Source: Brevundimonas sp. SL130 (GTDB taxonomy: Bacteria; Pseudomonadota; Alphaproteobacteria; Caulobacterales; Caulobacteraceae). From it: a stretch of DNA of 64,000 nucleotides. The position numbers were made by a program, and so were the translations under genes. This document shows positions 33,122-40,789 of the stretch, one piece after another (positions within the stretch are counted from its first letter, which is position 1; every line of letters starts with the position of its first letter). Below the pieces are notes generated by a model. The model was not told the DNA's origin, did no database searches, and saw only the letters and a list, made by a program, of their open reading frames with translations. The stretch spans positions 3,016,657-3,080,656 of the forward strand of contig NZ_CP113064.1 in NCBI RefSeq assembly GCF_026625805.1, in the 5' to 3' direction.

Positions 33122-34140
33122 CAGTCTTCACCGACCATGGCGAGCCACGGATCAACGGTTCCAGCCTCGACCTCGGCGACCTTGACGGCGGGCCAGCCGA
33201 TGGAGGCGCTGCCCGAGGCGGTCCAGGCGGCGGTGATGAAGTCCCGCAGCTCGGCCGCGCCCGCCGCCAGACGTTCGTTGACGAAGGCGGCGCCGCGCGG
33301 GTCGCTGTCGCGGAAGGCCCCCGCCTTCTCCAGCCGGTAGAAGGGAATGACTGTGCCCACGGTCGTGGTCAGATAGGAGACGGTGCGCGCCTTGACGTCG
33401 AACCCGTCCAGATTGGCGGCAGGCATGGCCGCCTCGACCGCGTCCAGGCGAGCGACGCGGTTGGTGAATGCGCCTTCGAACAGGGCGTGGGTCTGGCGCG
33501 AATTGGTGAAGCCTTCGGGGTTCGGGAAGTCGCCCCAGCCGTTGTAGTGGATCGTCGTGTGGTGGGGTTGGGACCCGTCGCCGACATAGTGGCCCATGAC
33601 CCCGATGTCGCGCAGGATCAGGGCCTCGCGGCGCAGGCGGTCGGCCCGGTACCAGGCCAGGCGCTCCATATCGGTCTCGCGCTTCTCAGCGGCGTTCAAC
33701 ACGCGCCAGTAGGCGAAGTCGCGGCCCAGGTTCTGCCAGGCGTCGATCATGGCGTAGGGCAGATAGCCGGCGTCATCGACGTCCAGCCCCGCCTTGGTCA
33801 GGGCGGCGTCGTATTCCGACTTCAGGCGCGGCAGTTCGGCCAGGGTCATGCCGCGTTGGTCGAAGACGTGGCCCTCGTCGTCCAGGTCGATGAAGTGGGC
33901 GGTGTCGCGCTCGCGGTCATGCGGCTGGCCCGCGCCCTTCCAGCGGTCGGGCTCGCGCGCCAACTCGCCCACGTCGGCGATGGCGCCCGGCGTCTTCAGG
34001 AAGGCGGGCAATTCGGCCGGCAGGGCCCGCATGGCCGCGACCCCGATCAGCCTGTGGCCGGTATTGCCCCAGGCGCCGACGGCCACGGCGGGCGCGACGA
34101 CGGCGATGAACGCCAGGGCGGCGATGGCGAGACGTTTCAT
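33121..34140 (-). CDS. S1/P1-type nuclease-like secreted zinc protein
   Basis: About 339 residues with a signal peptide (MKRLAIAALAFIAVVAPAVA). The mature N-terminus 'GAWGNTGHRLIGVAAM' places Trp and His as in S1/P1 nucleases, where the N-terminal Trp and histidines hold three zincs. Further ligands are in 'DTAHFIDLDDEG' and 'GVMGHYVGDGSQPHHTTIHY'. Enzymes of this fold cut single-stranded nucleic acid or phospholipid; the choice cannot be made by eye. First gene of the operon with the TPR sulfotransferase and trmJ. An in-frame GTG at 34164 is an alternative start. Confidence 0.82.
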   Translation of the reverse strand: MKRLAIAALAFIAVVAPAVAVGAWGNTGHRLIGVAAMRALPAELPAFLKTPGAIADVGELAREPDRWKGAGQPHDRERDTAHFIDLDDEGHVFDQRGMTLAELPRLKSEYDAALTKAGLDVDDAGYLPYAMIDAWQNLGRDFAYWRVLNAAEKRETDMERLAWYRADRLRREALILRDIGVMGHYVGDGSQPHHTTIHYNGWGDFPNPEGFTNSRQTHALFEGAFTNRVARLDAVEAAMPAANLDGFDVKARTVSYLTTTVGTVIPFYRLEKAGAFRDSDPRGAAFVNERLAAGAAELRDFITAAWTASGSASIGWPAVKVAEVEAGTVDPWLAMVGED

Positions 34141-34227
34141 GAGACGGACCCGGAAGGAAAGCACGACCGCTCTAAAAGCATGATCGGGGCGTGGGTGGAT
34201 AGAGGAAGCGAACAGGCGACTTCGACC

Positions 34228-36087
34228 TCAGTCGCCGACGGCTTCCCGCATGACCGGCGCAGGCGGCCCCGCCTCGTCTTCGTTCAGCAGTTTGCCCTCG
34301 CGGCGCGGCTTGATGTAGGGGGCGGGCTGTGGGGTCGGCATATTGCCGCGCATCAGCTGGCGGCCGGCCTTTATGCCGCCGGTCAGTTGCAGGTCCAGTC
34401 GAGCCTCGTCGCGACGGCGGACATCGCCGACGGTCTCGGCCGCCTGCCCCTCGTCCATGCCCAGCTCGACCAGGGCGCGCTCGCCGAATTTCAGCGCCGA
34501 CTCGAAGGTTTCGCGGATCTGATAATCGACCCCGGCCTGGATCAGCCGCATCGAATGGCCCCGGTCGAAGGCGCGGGCCATGATCTTGGTCGTAGGGAAC
34601 TCGGACTTGACCAGTTCGACGATGCGGTCGGCGACCTCGGGCTTGTCGACGCAGACCAGGACGATCTCGGCCTCATCCGCGCCGGACGCCCGCAAGGTGT
34701 GCAGCTGGGCGCCGTCGCCGTAATAGACCTTGAACCCGAACTGCGAGGCGGCCTGGATCATTTCGACGTCGTTCTCGATGATCGAGACATCCACGTCCCG
34801 CGCCAGCAGCGGCTGAGACACCACCTGGGCGAAGCGGCCAAAGCCGATGATCAGAACCTGACCGCGCAGATCCTTGGCGAAATCCACGCCTTCGGCGTCC
34901 TCGGCAGACACCCTCGGCTTGGGCAGCAGGCGCAGGGTCAGCAGGCTGGTCAGGGGCGTCAGGGCCATGGACAGGATGACGATGGCCGACAGCATGGCCC
35001 CGACCTGGGCGTCGAACAGGCCGGCCGTCACCGCCGCACCGTAAAGGACGAAGGCGAACTCGCCGCCCTGAGCGAACAGGGCCGCCCGTTCGACCGCCTC
35101 GTGGTGCGAGGCCTTGAACAGCCGGGCCACGCCGTAGATGCCCAGCGCCTTGACCGCCATGAAGGCGACCACGCCGCCGACGACCAGACGCCAGTCGGCG
35201 ACCACTACCGACAGGTCCAGCGACATGCCGACACTGAGGAAGAACAGACCCAACAGGATGGCGCGGAAGGGCTCTACATCCGCTTCCAACTGGTGCCTGA
35301 AAGTGGACTCAGACAGCAGCACCCCGGCCAGGAAGGCGCCCATGGCCATCGATAGTCCGCCCAGCGACATGGCCCAGGCGGCGCCGACCACCACCAGCAG
35401 GGCCGCCGCCGTCATCACCTCGCGCCCGCCGTAGCGGGCCAGCAGACGGAAGATCGGATTGACCAGATATTTGCCCGCCAGCAGCACGCCACCGACCGCC
35501 GCAACCGCGAAGCCGATGGTCTGCCACAGGGGCGGCGCCTGCTCGTTGGCCACGCCCAGGACCGAGGCCAGGACGGCGACAATGGCCAGAAGCGGCACGA
35601 TGGCCAGGTCTTCCAGCAGCAGGATGGAGACGGACCGCTGGCCGGGGCCGCCCGCGACCTCGCCGCGCTCTTCCAACATCTGCATGATGACGGCGGTGGA
35701 CGACAGGACGAAGCCCATGGCGCCGACGAAGGCCACGGGCGCCGAAAACCCCGCCAACATGGCGGTCAGGGTCAGGATCAGGCCGCAGAACAGCACCTGT
35801 GCGGCGCCCAGCCCGAAGATGTCTTTCCGGAGCCCCCACAGGCGTTTGGGCCGCATCTCCAGCCCGATGATGAACAGGAAGATGACCACGCCGAACTCGG
35901 CGACATGCAGGATGGTCTCGGGTTCCTGGAACAGCTTCAGTCCGAACGGCCCGATGGCCAGCCCCGCAGCCAGATAGCCGAGCACGGAGCCCAGCCCGAC
36001 CCGCTTGAACACCGGCACGGCGATGACGCCCGCCGCCAGCAGGGCCGCAGCCGCGCCCAGATCCAGTCCCGTCGCTGCTTCAGCCAT
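34228..36087 (-). CDS. Kef-type K+/H+ antiporter (CPA2) with TrkA-N domain
   Basis: About 619 residues. The first ~390 form a 12-13-helix CPA2 exchanger ('GSVLGYLAAGLAIGPFGL', 'EFGVVIFLFIIGLEM', 'GFVLSSTAVIMQML', 'LLLEDLAIVPLL'), including the Asp of the ion site in 'LLEDLAI'. Residues 405-525 are a Rossmann RCK/TrkA-N domain ('GQVLIIGFGRFAQVVSQPLL', 'DGAQLHTLRASGADEAEIVLVCVD'). Resembles KefB/KefC, which export K+ on electrophilic stress, but no KefF/KefG ancillary gene is adjacent. ATG 36087 is preferred over the GTG just before it because of the G-rich ribosome site. Confidence 0.9.
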   Translation of the reverse strand: MAEAATGLDLGAAAALLAAGVIAVPVFKRVGLGSVLGYLAAGLAIGPFGLKLFQEPETILHVAEFGVVIFLFIIGLEMRPKRLWGLRKDIFGLGAAQVLFCGLILTLTAMLAGFSAPVAFVGAMGFVLSSTAVIMQMLEERGEVAGGPGQRSVSILLLEDLAIVPLLAIVAVLASVLGVANEQAPPLWQTIGFAVAAVGGVLLAGKYLVNPIFRLLARYGGREVMTAAALLVVVGAAWAMSLGGLSMAMGAFLAGVLLSESTFRHQLEADVEPFRAILLGLFFLSVGMSLDLSVVVADWRLVVGGVVAFMAVKALGIYGVARLFKASHHEAVERAALFAQGGEFAFVLYGAAVTAGLFDAQVGAMLSAIVILSMALTPLTSLLTLRLLPKPRVSAEDAEGVDFAKDLRGQVLIIGFGRFAQVVSQPLLARDVDVSIIENDVEMIQAASQFGFKVYYGDGAQLHTLRASGADEAEIVLVCVDKPEVADRIVELVKSEFPTTKIMARAFDRGHSMRLIQAGVDYQIRETFESALKFGERALVELGMDEGQAAETVGDVRRRDEARLDLQLTGGIKAGRQLMRGNMPTPQPAPYIKPRREGKLLNEDEAGPPAPVMREAVGD

Positions 36088-36169
36088 CACGCCCCCTGAT
36101 ATGCGAGCGACAATATTGGGGAAGCGAACACGATAATGCGAGCCCTATCCGCCCACACCAACGCCGTGA

Positions 36170-36982
36170 TCAACCAAAGACAACGCCGATTTTCGTCAGG
36201 CCGTCTCCGGCAGGGGACATGACCGACCAATCTTCAGCCAGTCCGTCGGCCAGGCTTTTCAACCGCTCCAGAATGGCGAGCATCGGATAGGGACCGGTGC
36301 TGATCCGACAAGCGCCCGCCGCAAACAGCGCCGTCGCCGGCGGCGCGTTCGGCCCCGCCATCAGGCTGATCGGCCCGCCGACGCCATCGGCCAGACGCTT
36401 CACGACGGCGGGATCGGTCACGCCCGGCAGGAAGACGACATCCGCCCCCGCCTCCAGCCAGGCGCGACCCCGTTCGATCGCCATCCCGACGCGCACAGCG
36501 TCGCTGTCGCCCAGCCCCAACAGGAAGACGTCCGTTCGGGCGTTGATGACCATTTCAGGCGCGGCGTCGCGCATCGCGGCGATGCGGGCCTGCTGATCGG
36601 AAACCGATGCGAGGGCGCCGGGCGCAGCATAGTCGGCGTCCTCGAAATTAACGCCGACGGCGCCGGCCGCCCAGGCTTGGCGCGCGGTCTCGGCCGCATC
36701 GACCGCAGCGGGGCCGTAGCCGGCCTCGACGTCGGCGTTCAGCGGCAGATCGAGGGCGCGGGCGATGGTCGCTATCTCCCGCATCATCTCGGCGCGCGTC
36801 AGACCCTCGCCGTCGCGAGCGCCGCGCGCCCAGGCGACGCCTGCGCTGGTGGTGGCCACGGCGGCGAACCCGGAGGTCTGAAACACCCGAGCGCTGGCGG
36901 CGTCCCAGGCGTTCGGCAGAATCAGACCGCCCTGGCGATGCAGGTCGCGGAAGCCTTGGGCGCGACGTGTCTGGTCGGTCAT
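36170..36982 (-). CDS. Isocitrate lyase / PEP mutase family protein
   Basis: A 270-residue TIM-barrel of the PEP mutase/ICL superfamily. Seen are 'LILPNAWDAASARVFQTSGFAAVATTSAGVAWARG', the metal-binding 'LNADVEAGYG' and 'GVNFEDADY', and 'VINARTDVFLLG'. The KKCGHL-like catalytic loop of isocitrate lyase is absent, so this is the short subgroup with C-C lyase/hydrolase-like members (oxaloacetate or 2-methylisocitrate type); substrate unknown. The start at 36982 has AGGAG 6 nt upstream. The reading frame is open further upstream but that is antisense to the CBS gene. Confidence 0.88.
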   Translation of the reverse strand: MTDQTRRAQGFRDLHRQGGLILPNAWDAASARVFQTSGFAAVATTSAGVAWARGARDGEGLTRAEMMREIATIARALDLPLNADVEAGYGPAAVDAAETARQAWAAGAVGVNFEDADYAAPGALASVSDQQARIAAMRDAAPEMVINARTDVFLLGLGDSDAVRVGMAIERGRAWLEAGADVVFLPGVTDPAVVKRLADGVGGPISLMAGPNAPPATALFAAGACRISTGPYPMLAILERLKSLADGLAEDWSVMSPAGDGLTKIGVVFG

Positions 36983-37159
36983 GCTGATCTCCTGTCTGGA
37001 TGCGCCATCTGACATCAAATCCACCTCCAAGGGCTGGCGATTTTCGGACGCGGTCAAAATGACGGCGTGACGGCCTCCGTTCGCGGCACATCGCCGGGTC
37101 ACAGCGGAACTCCGCCGCCTTCGACGGGTTTTGCCGCCAAGCCTCCACAAGGAAATCCG

Positions 37160-37567
37160 ATGAAAATCCGCGACGTCATGACCAGGGATGTCCACCTCGC
37201 CCGCCCCGGCGATACGATTCAGGAGGTCGCCGCGCGGATGGCGAAGGGCGACTTCGGCTTCGTGCCTGTGGCGGAGGGCGACCAGCTGATCGGCGTCATC
37301 ACCGATCGCGACATCGTCGTGCGCGCCGTGGCGGCCGGAGCGGCCCCGACGGCCCCCGTGGTCGAATACATCACCCGCGATCCGCAGACGGTCCTGGACA
37401 CCGATGACCTGAAGTCGGTTCTCGACCTGATGGGATCGCGCCAGATCCGACGCGCGCCCGTGGTGGACAAACATGGTCGGATCGTCGGGGTGATCTCGCT
37501 GGGCGACCTGTCCCCGCGGGTCAAGGAGAAGTACGCCGGCGAAACGCTGGAGAGTATTTCGCGTTAA
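37160..37567 (+). CDS. CBS-domain pair protein
   Basis: A 135-residue protein that is just two CBS motifs (about 7-60 and 72-128): 'MTRDVHLARPGDTIQEVAARMAKGDFGFVPV' with 'LIGVITDRDIVVRAVA', and 'TRDPQTVLDTDDLKSVLDLM' with 'IVGVISLGDLS'. Such Bateman modules bind adenine nucleotides and usually regulate a partner; here it stands alone. AAGGAA lies 8 nt before the ATG at 37160, which excludes the longer frame beginning at 37067. Confidence 0.92.
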   Translation: MKIRDVMTRDVHLARPGDTIQEVAARMAKGDFGFVPVAEGDQLIGVITDRDIVVRAVAAGAAPTAPVVEYITRDPQTVLDTDDLKSVLDLMGSRQIRRAPVVDKHGRIVGVISLGDLSPRVKEKYAGETLESISR

Positions 37568-37631
37568 CCCAACCCTCACACCCGACGCTAACGTCCATCA
37601 TTCATCCTTACGGAAATCGTTGGAGGGTGGA

Positions 37632-38198
37632 ATGGCGCGGGCGCAGTTCCAGAAGGGTCAGAAGGTCTGGGTCGAATGTGTCGGCGCATGGGCCACGATC
37701 GAAAAGGTCCAGCCGGTCTGGGCCAAGGGTTTCGACGAGCCGGTGCGCGTCACCTATGACGTCGGCCTGGGTCGCGAGTTCGCCGCCACTGAACTGATGA
37801 TGGCGGCTGAAGACGCCGCCGGCGCCGATGTCGGCGACTGGCGCCTGCTGCGCGCCCGCAACAAGTGGCAGACCGAGGAAGACTGTCTGCATCATCCCCA
37901 GCCCGGGACCTATCCCGTGGTCGTGACCGATACCGCCGATTGGGGCGGTTGGCGCGTGCCTGGGGCCGAGTATGATCGCGATCCTCAGAAGATCGAATTC
38001 CAGGCCCGTCTGATCGCGGCCGCCCCGCGTCTGATGCAACTGGCCGAGAGCCTGATCGATCTAGTGGCCGAGGCGCCGGACGACGCCCCGCCCGCCGTTC
38101 TGGCCCTGGCGCGCCAGGCTCGCGACACGCTGCAGCCGGTCACCGAAATAGTGGAATCCCCGCCTTCAAGAATTCCATCCCCGGCGACGGCGGCTTGA
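37632..38198 (+). CDS. Conserved hypothetical protein upstream of the pleC-like gene
   Basis: A 188-residue cytoplasmic protein. The N-terminal third looks like a small beta-barrel ('KGQKVWVECVGAWATIEKVQPVWAKGFDEPVRVTYDVGLGREFAATEL'), similar in style to KOW/SH3-like folds. The C-terminal part is helical and Ala-rich. An excellent ribosome site GGAGGG is 5 nt before the ATG at 37632. It is 85 bp upstream of the pleC-like kinase in the same direction, so a shared transcript is possible. I do not know a function. Confidence 0.75.
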   Translation: MARAQFQKGQKVWVECVGAWATIEKVQPVWAKGFDEPVRVTYDVGLGREFAATELMMAAEDAAGADVGDWRLLRARNKWQTEEDCLHHPQPGTYPVVVTDTADWGGWRVPGAEYDRDPQKIEFQARLIAAAPRLMQLAESLIDLVAEAPDDAPPAVLALARQARDTLQPVTEIVESPPSRIPSPATAA

Positions 38199-38283
38199 GG
38201 TTCAGAAACCCTTAACCAAGCCTCGACAGGAATCCGCGACACAGCCTAGATTCCCCTGAAGCTGATTTGGTCGGGAGAGCGCC

Positions 38284-40677
38284 TTGCGAGGCATGGAGCG
38301 GAGGCAGGAAGGGCGGGGGCGACGCGCCACCGACCGCGCCTCGGGCGCCCTGACCTGGATGCGGATAGGGGTTCTGGTTCTCGCCCTGGCCACAGCCGGA
38401 TATGGCCTTCTGCTGTCCCGCGAAGCCGGCCGCCCGACCCGTGACGCTCTGCGGCTTAGCGAAGAAAACCTGAGCCTGAATGCGAGGCTGACAGCCAGCC
38501 AGACCGCAGCCCTGATGCGCGCCGCGCGCGACGGCCTGAACGCCGGCGAGGACGCCTTGAGCGAGGACGCCGAACCCATCGCAGTCGTGGAGGCGGCGCG
38601 TCGGGCCGCGCCGGACATCGGCTTCACAGTCACCGGCGCCGACGGCGCCCTCCTGGCCCGCCAGGGCGAAGGCAGCCTCGCCGTACCGGGGTCAGACCTG
38701 TGGGAGCGCAGGCTTGAGGCGCAGATCACCCCGCCCTTGGTCAAGGGCGCCGGGGTGCGGATCGTATCCGCCGCCGGGATCGTCCTGGCCTCTTCAAATG
38801 CCGACGAACAAGGCAAGACCGCTCAGTCCGTGCTGGGCTTAACGGCTGCGGATCTGGCCTCCCTGGAACAGCCGCGTGCGATCGAGACCAACCAGGGCGA
38901 ACGCACCGTCGCGGCCGCGCCGGTCGCGGCCGGCGGCCCGTATGTCGTCGCGGTGGGCGAGCCGCCGGCCCACGGACTGGCCGCGATGATCGACGACTCC
39001 TGGGTTCTGGTCCCGCCCATCGTCCTTGGGCTGGGGGTCATCGGCCTGTTCCTTTGGCAAGGCGTGCGCCGGGCCCGCGCCAGCCGCGAATGGGCCTCGT
39101 CCGAGCGCCGGTTCCGCATCGCCGTGGAGGCCGCCCGCTGCGGCGTCTGGGAATGGGATCTGGAAGCCGAAGAAGTCACCCTGTCAGACTATATGGCGAC
39201 CTTGCTGGGCTTCGAACGGGGCGGCGTGACATCGAGCGACGCGGTGATGGCCCGCATCCACCCCCGTTTCCGCGACGAGGTGCAGCACGCCCTGCGCCAG
39301 GCCTCGGCCTATGGCGCGTTCGAAGTGACCTTCCCCGTCCCTGGCGAGGCGGGACGCACGCGCTGGATCGATGCACGGGGCCAGGCGCGCGGCGAACGGG
39401 GCGAGACCGGGTTTTCGGTCATTCTGGGGGTGGCGCTGGACATCACCGAGGCGCGCCGCGCCAAGGCGGCGGCCCAGTCCGCCGAGAGCCGGCTGCGGGA
39501 CGGGGTCGAGAGCATTTCCGAGGCCTTCGTCCTGTTTGACCGGCACGGTCGCCTGATCCTGTCGAACCAGGCCTTCGAGGACGCCTTCGGGTTCGAACGC
39601 GGCGTGGTGCGACGCGGCGCGGTGAAAGATGAGCTGAACCGGATCGCCGCCCTGGCGATCAAGGCGGAACACGCGCCGGCGCACCGCCGCGCGGGCCTGC
39701 GCGAGGTCGAGCTGCACGACGGGCGCTGGCTGCAGTTGTCCGAACGCTTCACCTCCGAAGGCGGGTCGGTCGTCACCGCCGCCGACATCACCGCCATCAA
39801 GCGCGAAGAGGCCGAGCGCCGCCGCGCCGTCGAGGATCTGAGCCGGACCGTAGCCCAGCTCGAATCCAGCCAGCAGATGCTGTCCCAGCTGGCGCGGAAA
39901 TACGAAGTCGCCATGACCCGGGCCGAGGCCGCCAGCCAGGCCAAGTCCGAGTTCCTGGCCAATATGAGCCACGAGCTGCGCACGCCCCTGAACGCCATCA
40001 ACGGCTTCTCGGAAATCATGGCCGCCGAGCTGTTCGGCCCCATAGGCGAGAAGTACAAGGGCTATGCCGGGGACATCCTGAAGTCGGGTCAGCATCTGCT
40101 CAGCCTGATCAACGACATCCTCGACATGGCCAAGATCGAGGCCGGCAAGATGACCCTTCACTACGAAGCCGTGTCGCTGCGCGAGGTGTGCGACGACGCG
40201 ATCCGACTGATGCGCGGCCGGGCGCAGGACTCGGGCCTGACCCTGACCGTGGAGGCCGGGGACCTGCCGGACATCGAGGCCGACCAGCGGGGCGTGAAGC
40301 AGATTCTGCTGAATCTGATCTCCAACGCCGTGAAGTTCACGCCCGAGGGCGGCGCCGTCACACTGTCGCTGACGCCCTTCCAGGGCCCGGCCGGTGAGGG
40401 TCGCGTGCGGATCGCCTGCACCGACACCGGCATCGGCATAGCGTCAGAGGACCTGTCCCGGCTGGCGCGGCCGTTCGAACAGGTCGAGGGGCAGCACTCC
40501 AAGACGACCCAGGGGACCGGCCTGGGTCTGGCCCTGACCAAGTCGCTGATCGAGCTGCACGGCGGCCAACTGGCGATCCAGAGCGAGCCCGGCGTCGGCA
40601 CCGTGGTCAGTTTCGACCTGCCCACGCGGCGGCCCAGTTCTTCGATCACCCCGATGAAGGTCGCCTTCGCCGCCTGA
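38284..40677 (+). CDS. pleC: PleC-like cell-cycle sensor histidine kinase/phosphatase
   Basis: 797 residues: TM1 (about 26-46), a ~195-residue periplasmic sensor, TM2 (about 238-260), two PAS domains (about 275-390 and 410-510), a coiled-coil, HisKA with the His at about 563 ('MSHELRTPLNAING'), and HATPase_c ('LLNLISNAVKFTPEGG', 'DTGIGIASED', 'GTGLGLALT'). 234 residues follow the active His, nearly the same as in Caulobacter PleC (842 residues, His610). PleC controls DivK phosphorylation and PleD during polar differentiation; that role is inferred here. TTG 38284 is favoured because GGGAG sits 6 nt upstream; ATG 38293 is an alternative. Confidence 0.82.
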   Translation: MRGMERRQEGRGRRATDRASGALTWMRIGVLVLALATAGYGLLLSREAGRPTRDALRLSEENLSLNARLTASQTAALMRAARDGLNAGEDALSEDAEPIAVVEAARRAAPDIGFTVTGADGALLARQGEGSLAVPGSDLWERRLEAQITPPLVKGAGVRIVSAAGIVLASSNADEQGKTAQSVLGLTAADLASLEQPRAIETNQGERTVAAAPVAAGGPYVVAVGEPPAHGLAAMIDDSWVLVPPIVLGLGVIGLFLWQGVRRARASREWASSERRFRIAVEAARCGVWEWDLEAEEVTLSDYMATLLGFERGGVTSSDAVMARIHPRFRDEVQHALRQASAYGAFEVTFPVPGEAGRTRWIDARGQARGERGETGFSVILGVALDITEARRAKAAAQSAESRLRDGVESISEAFVLFDRHGRLILSNQAFEDAFGFERGVVRRGAVKDELNRIAALAIKAEHAPAHRRAGLREVELHDGRWLQLSERFTSEGGSVVTAADITAIKREEAERRRAVEDLSRTVAQLESSQQMLSQLARKYEVAMTRAEAASQAKSEFLANMSHELRTPLNAINGFSEIMAAELFGPIGEKYKGYAGDILKSGQHLLSLINDILDMAKIEAGKMTLHYEAVSLREVCDDAIRLMRGRAQDSGLTLTVEAGDLPDIEADQRGVKQILLNLISNAVKFTPEGGAVTLSLTPFQGPAGEGRVRIACTDTGIGIASEDLSRLARPFEQVEGQHSKTTQGTGLGLALTKSLIELHGGQLAIQSEPGVGTVVSFDLPTRRPSSSITPMKVAFAA

Positions 40678-40710
40678 AGCGGCCAGTCCGAACGCATACA
40701 CCCCAAACAA

Positions 40711-40742
40711 AAACGCCCCGGAGCCTGAGCTCCGGGGCGTTT
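40711..40742. terminator. Strong bidirectional terminator
   Basis: A perfect 14-bp stem AAACGCCCCGGAGC/GCTCCGGGGCGTTT with a CTGA tetraloop. A-run on one side and T-run on the other make it work on both strands, ending pleC from the left and the TonB-receptor gene from the right. Confidence 0.9.
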
Positions 40743-40752
40743 CGCCTGCATT

Positions 40753-40780
40753 AGGGTCGCCGCCCGCAGGCGGCGACCCT
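40753..40780 (-). terminator. Second hairpin after the TonB-dependent receptor gene
   Basis: A perfect 12-bp stem AGGGTCGCCGCC/GGCGGCGACCCT with loop CGCA, 10 bp past the stop of the receptor gene. It lacks a T-run and probably adds to the terminator at 40711-40742 or protects the mRNA end. Confidence 0.6.
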
Positions 40781-40789
40781 GACAGGGGA

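Noticed and set aside
33109..35355. A 748-codon plus-strand frame across the nuclease and antiporter genes.
   Set aside because: Spans two real opposite-strand genes and their gap, with shadow-type composition.
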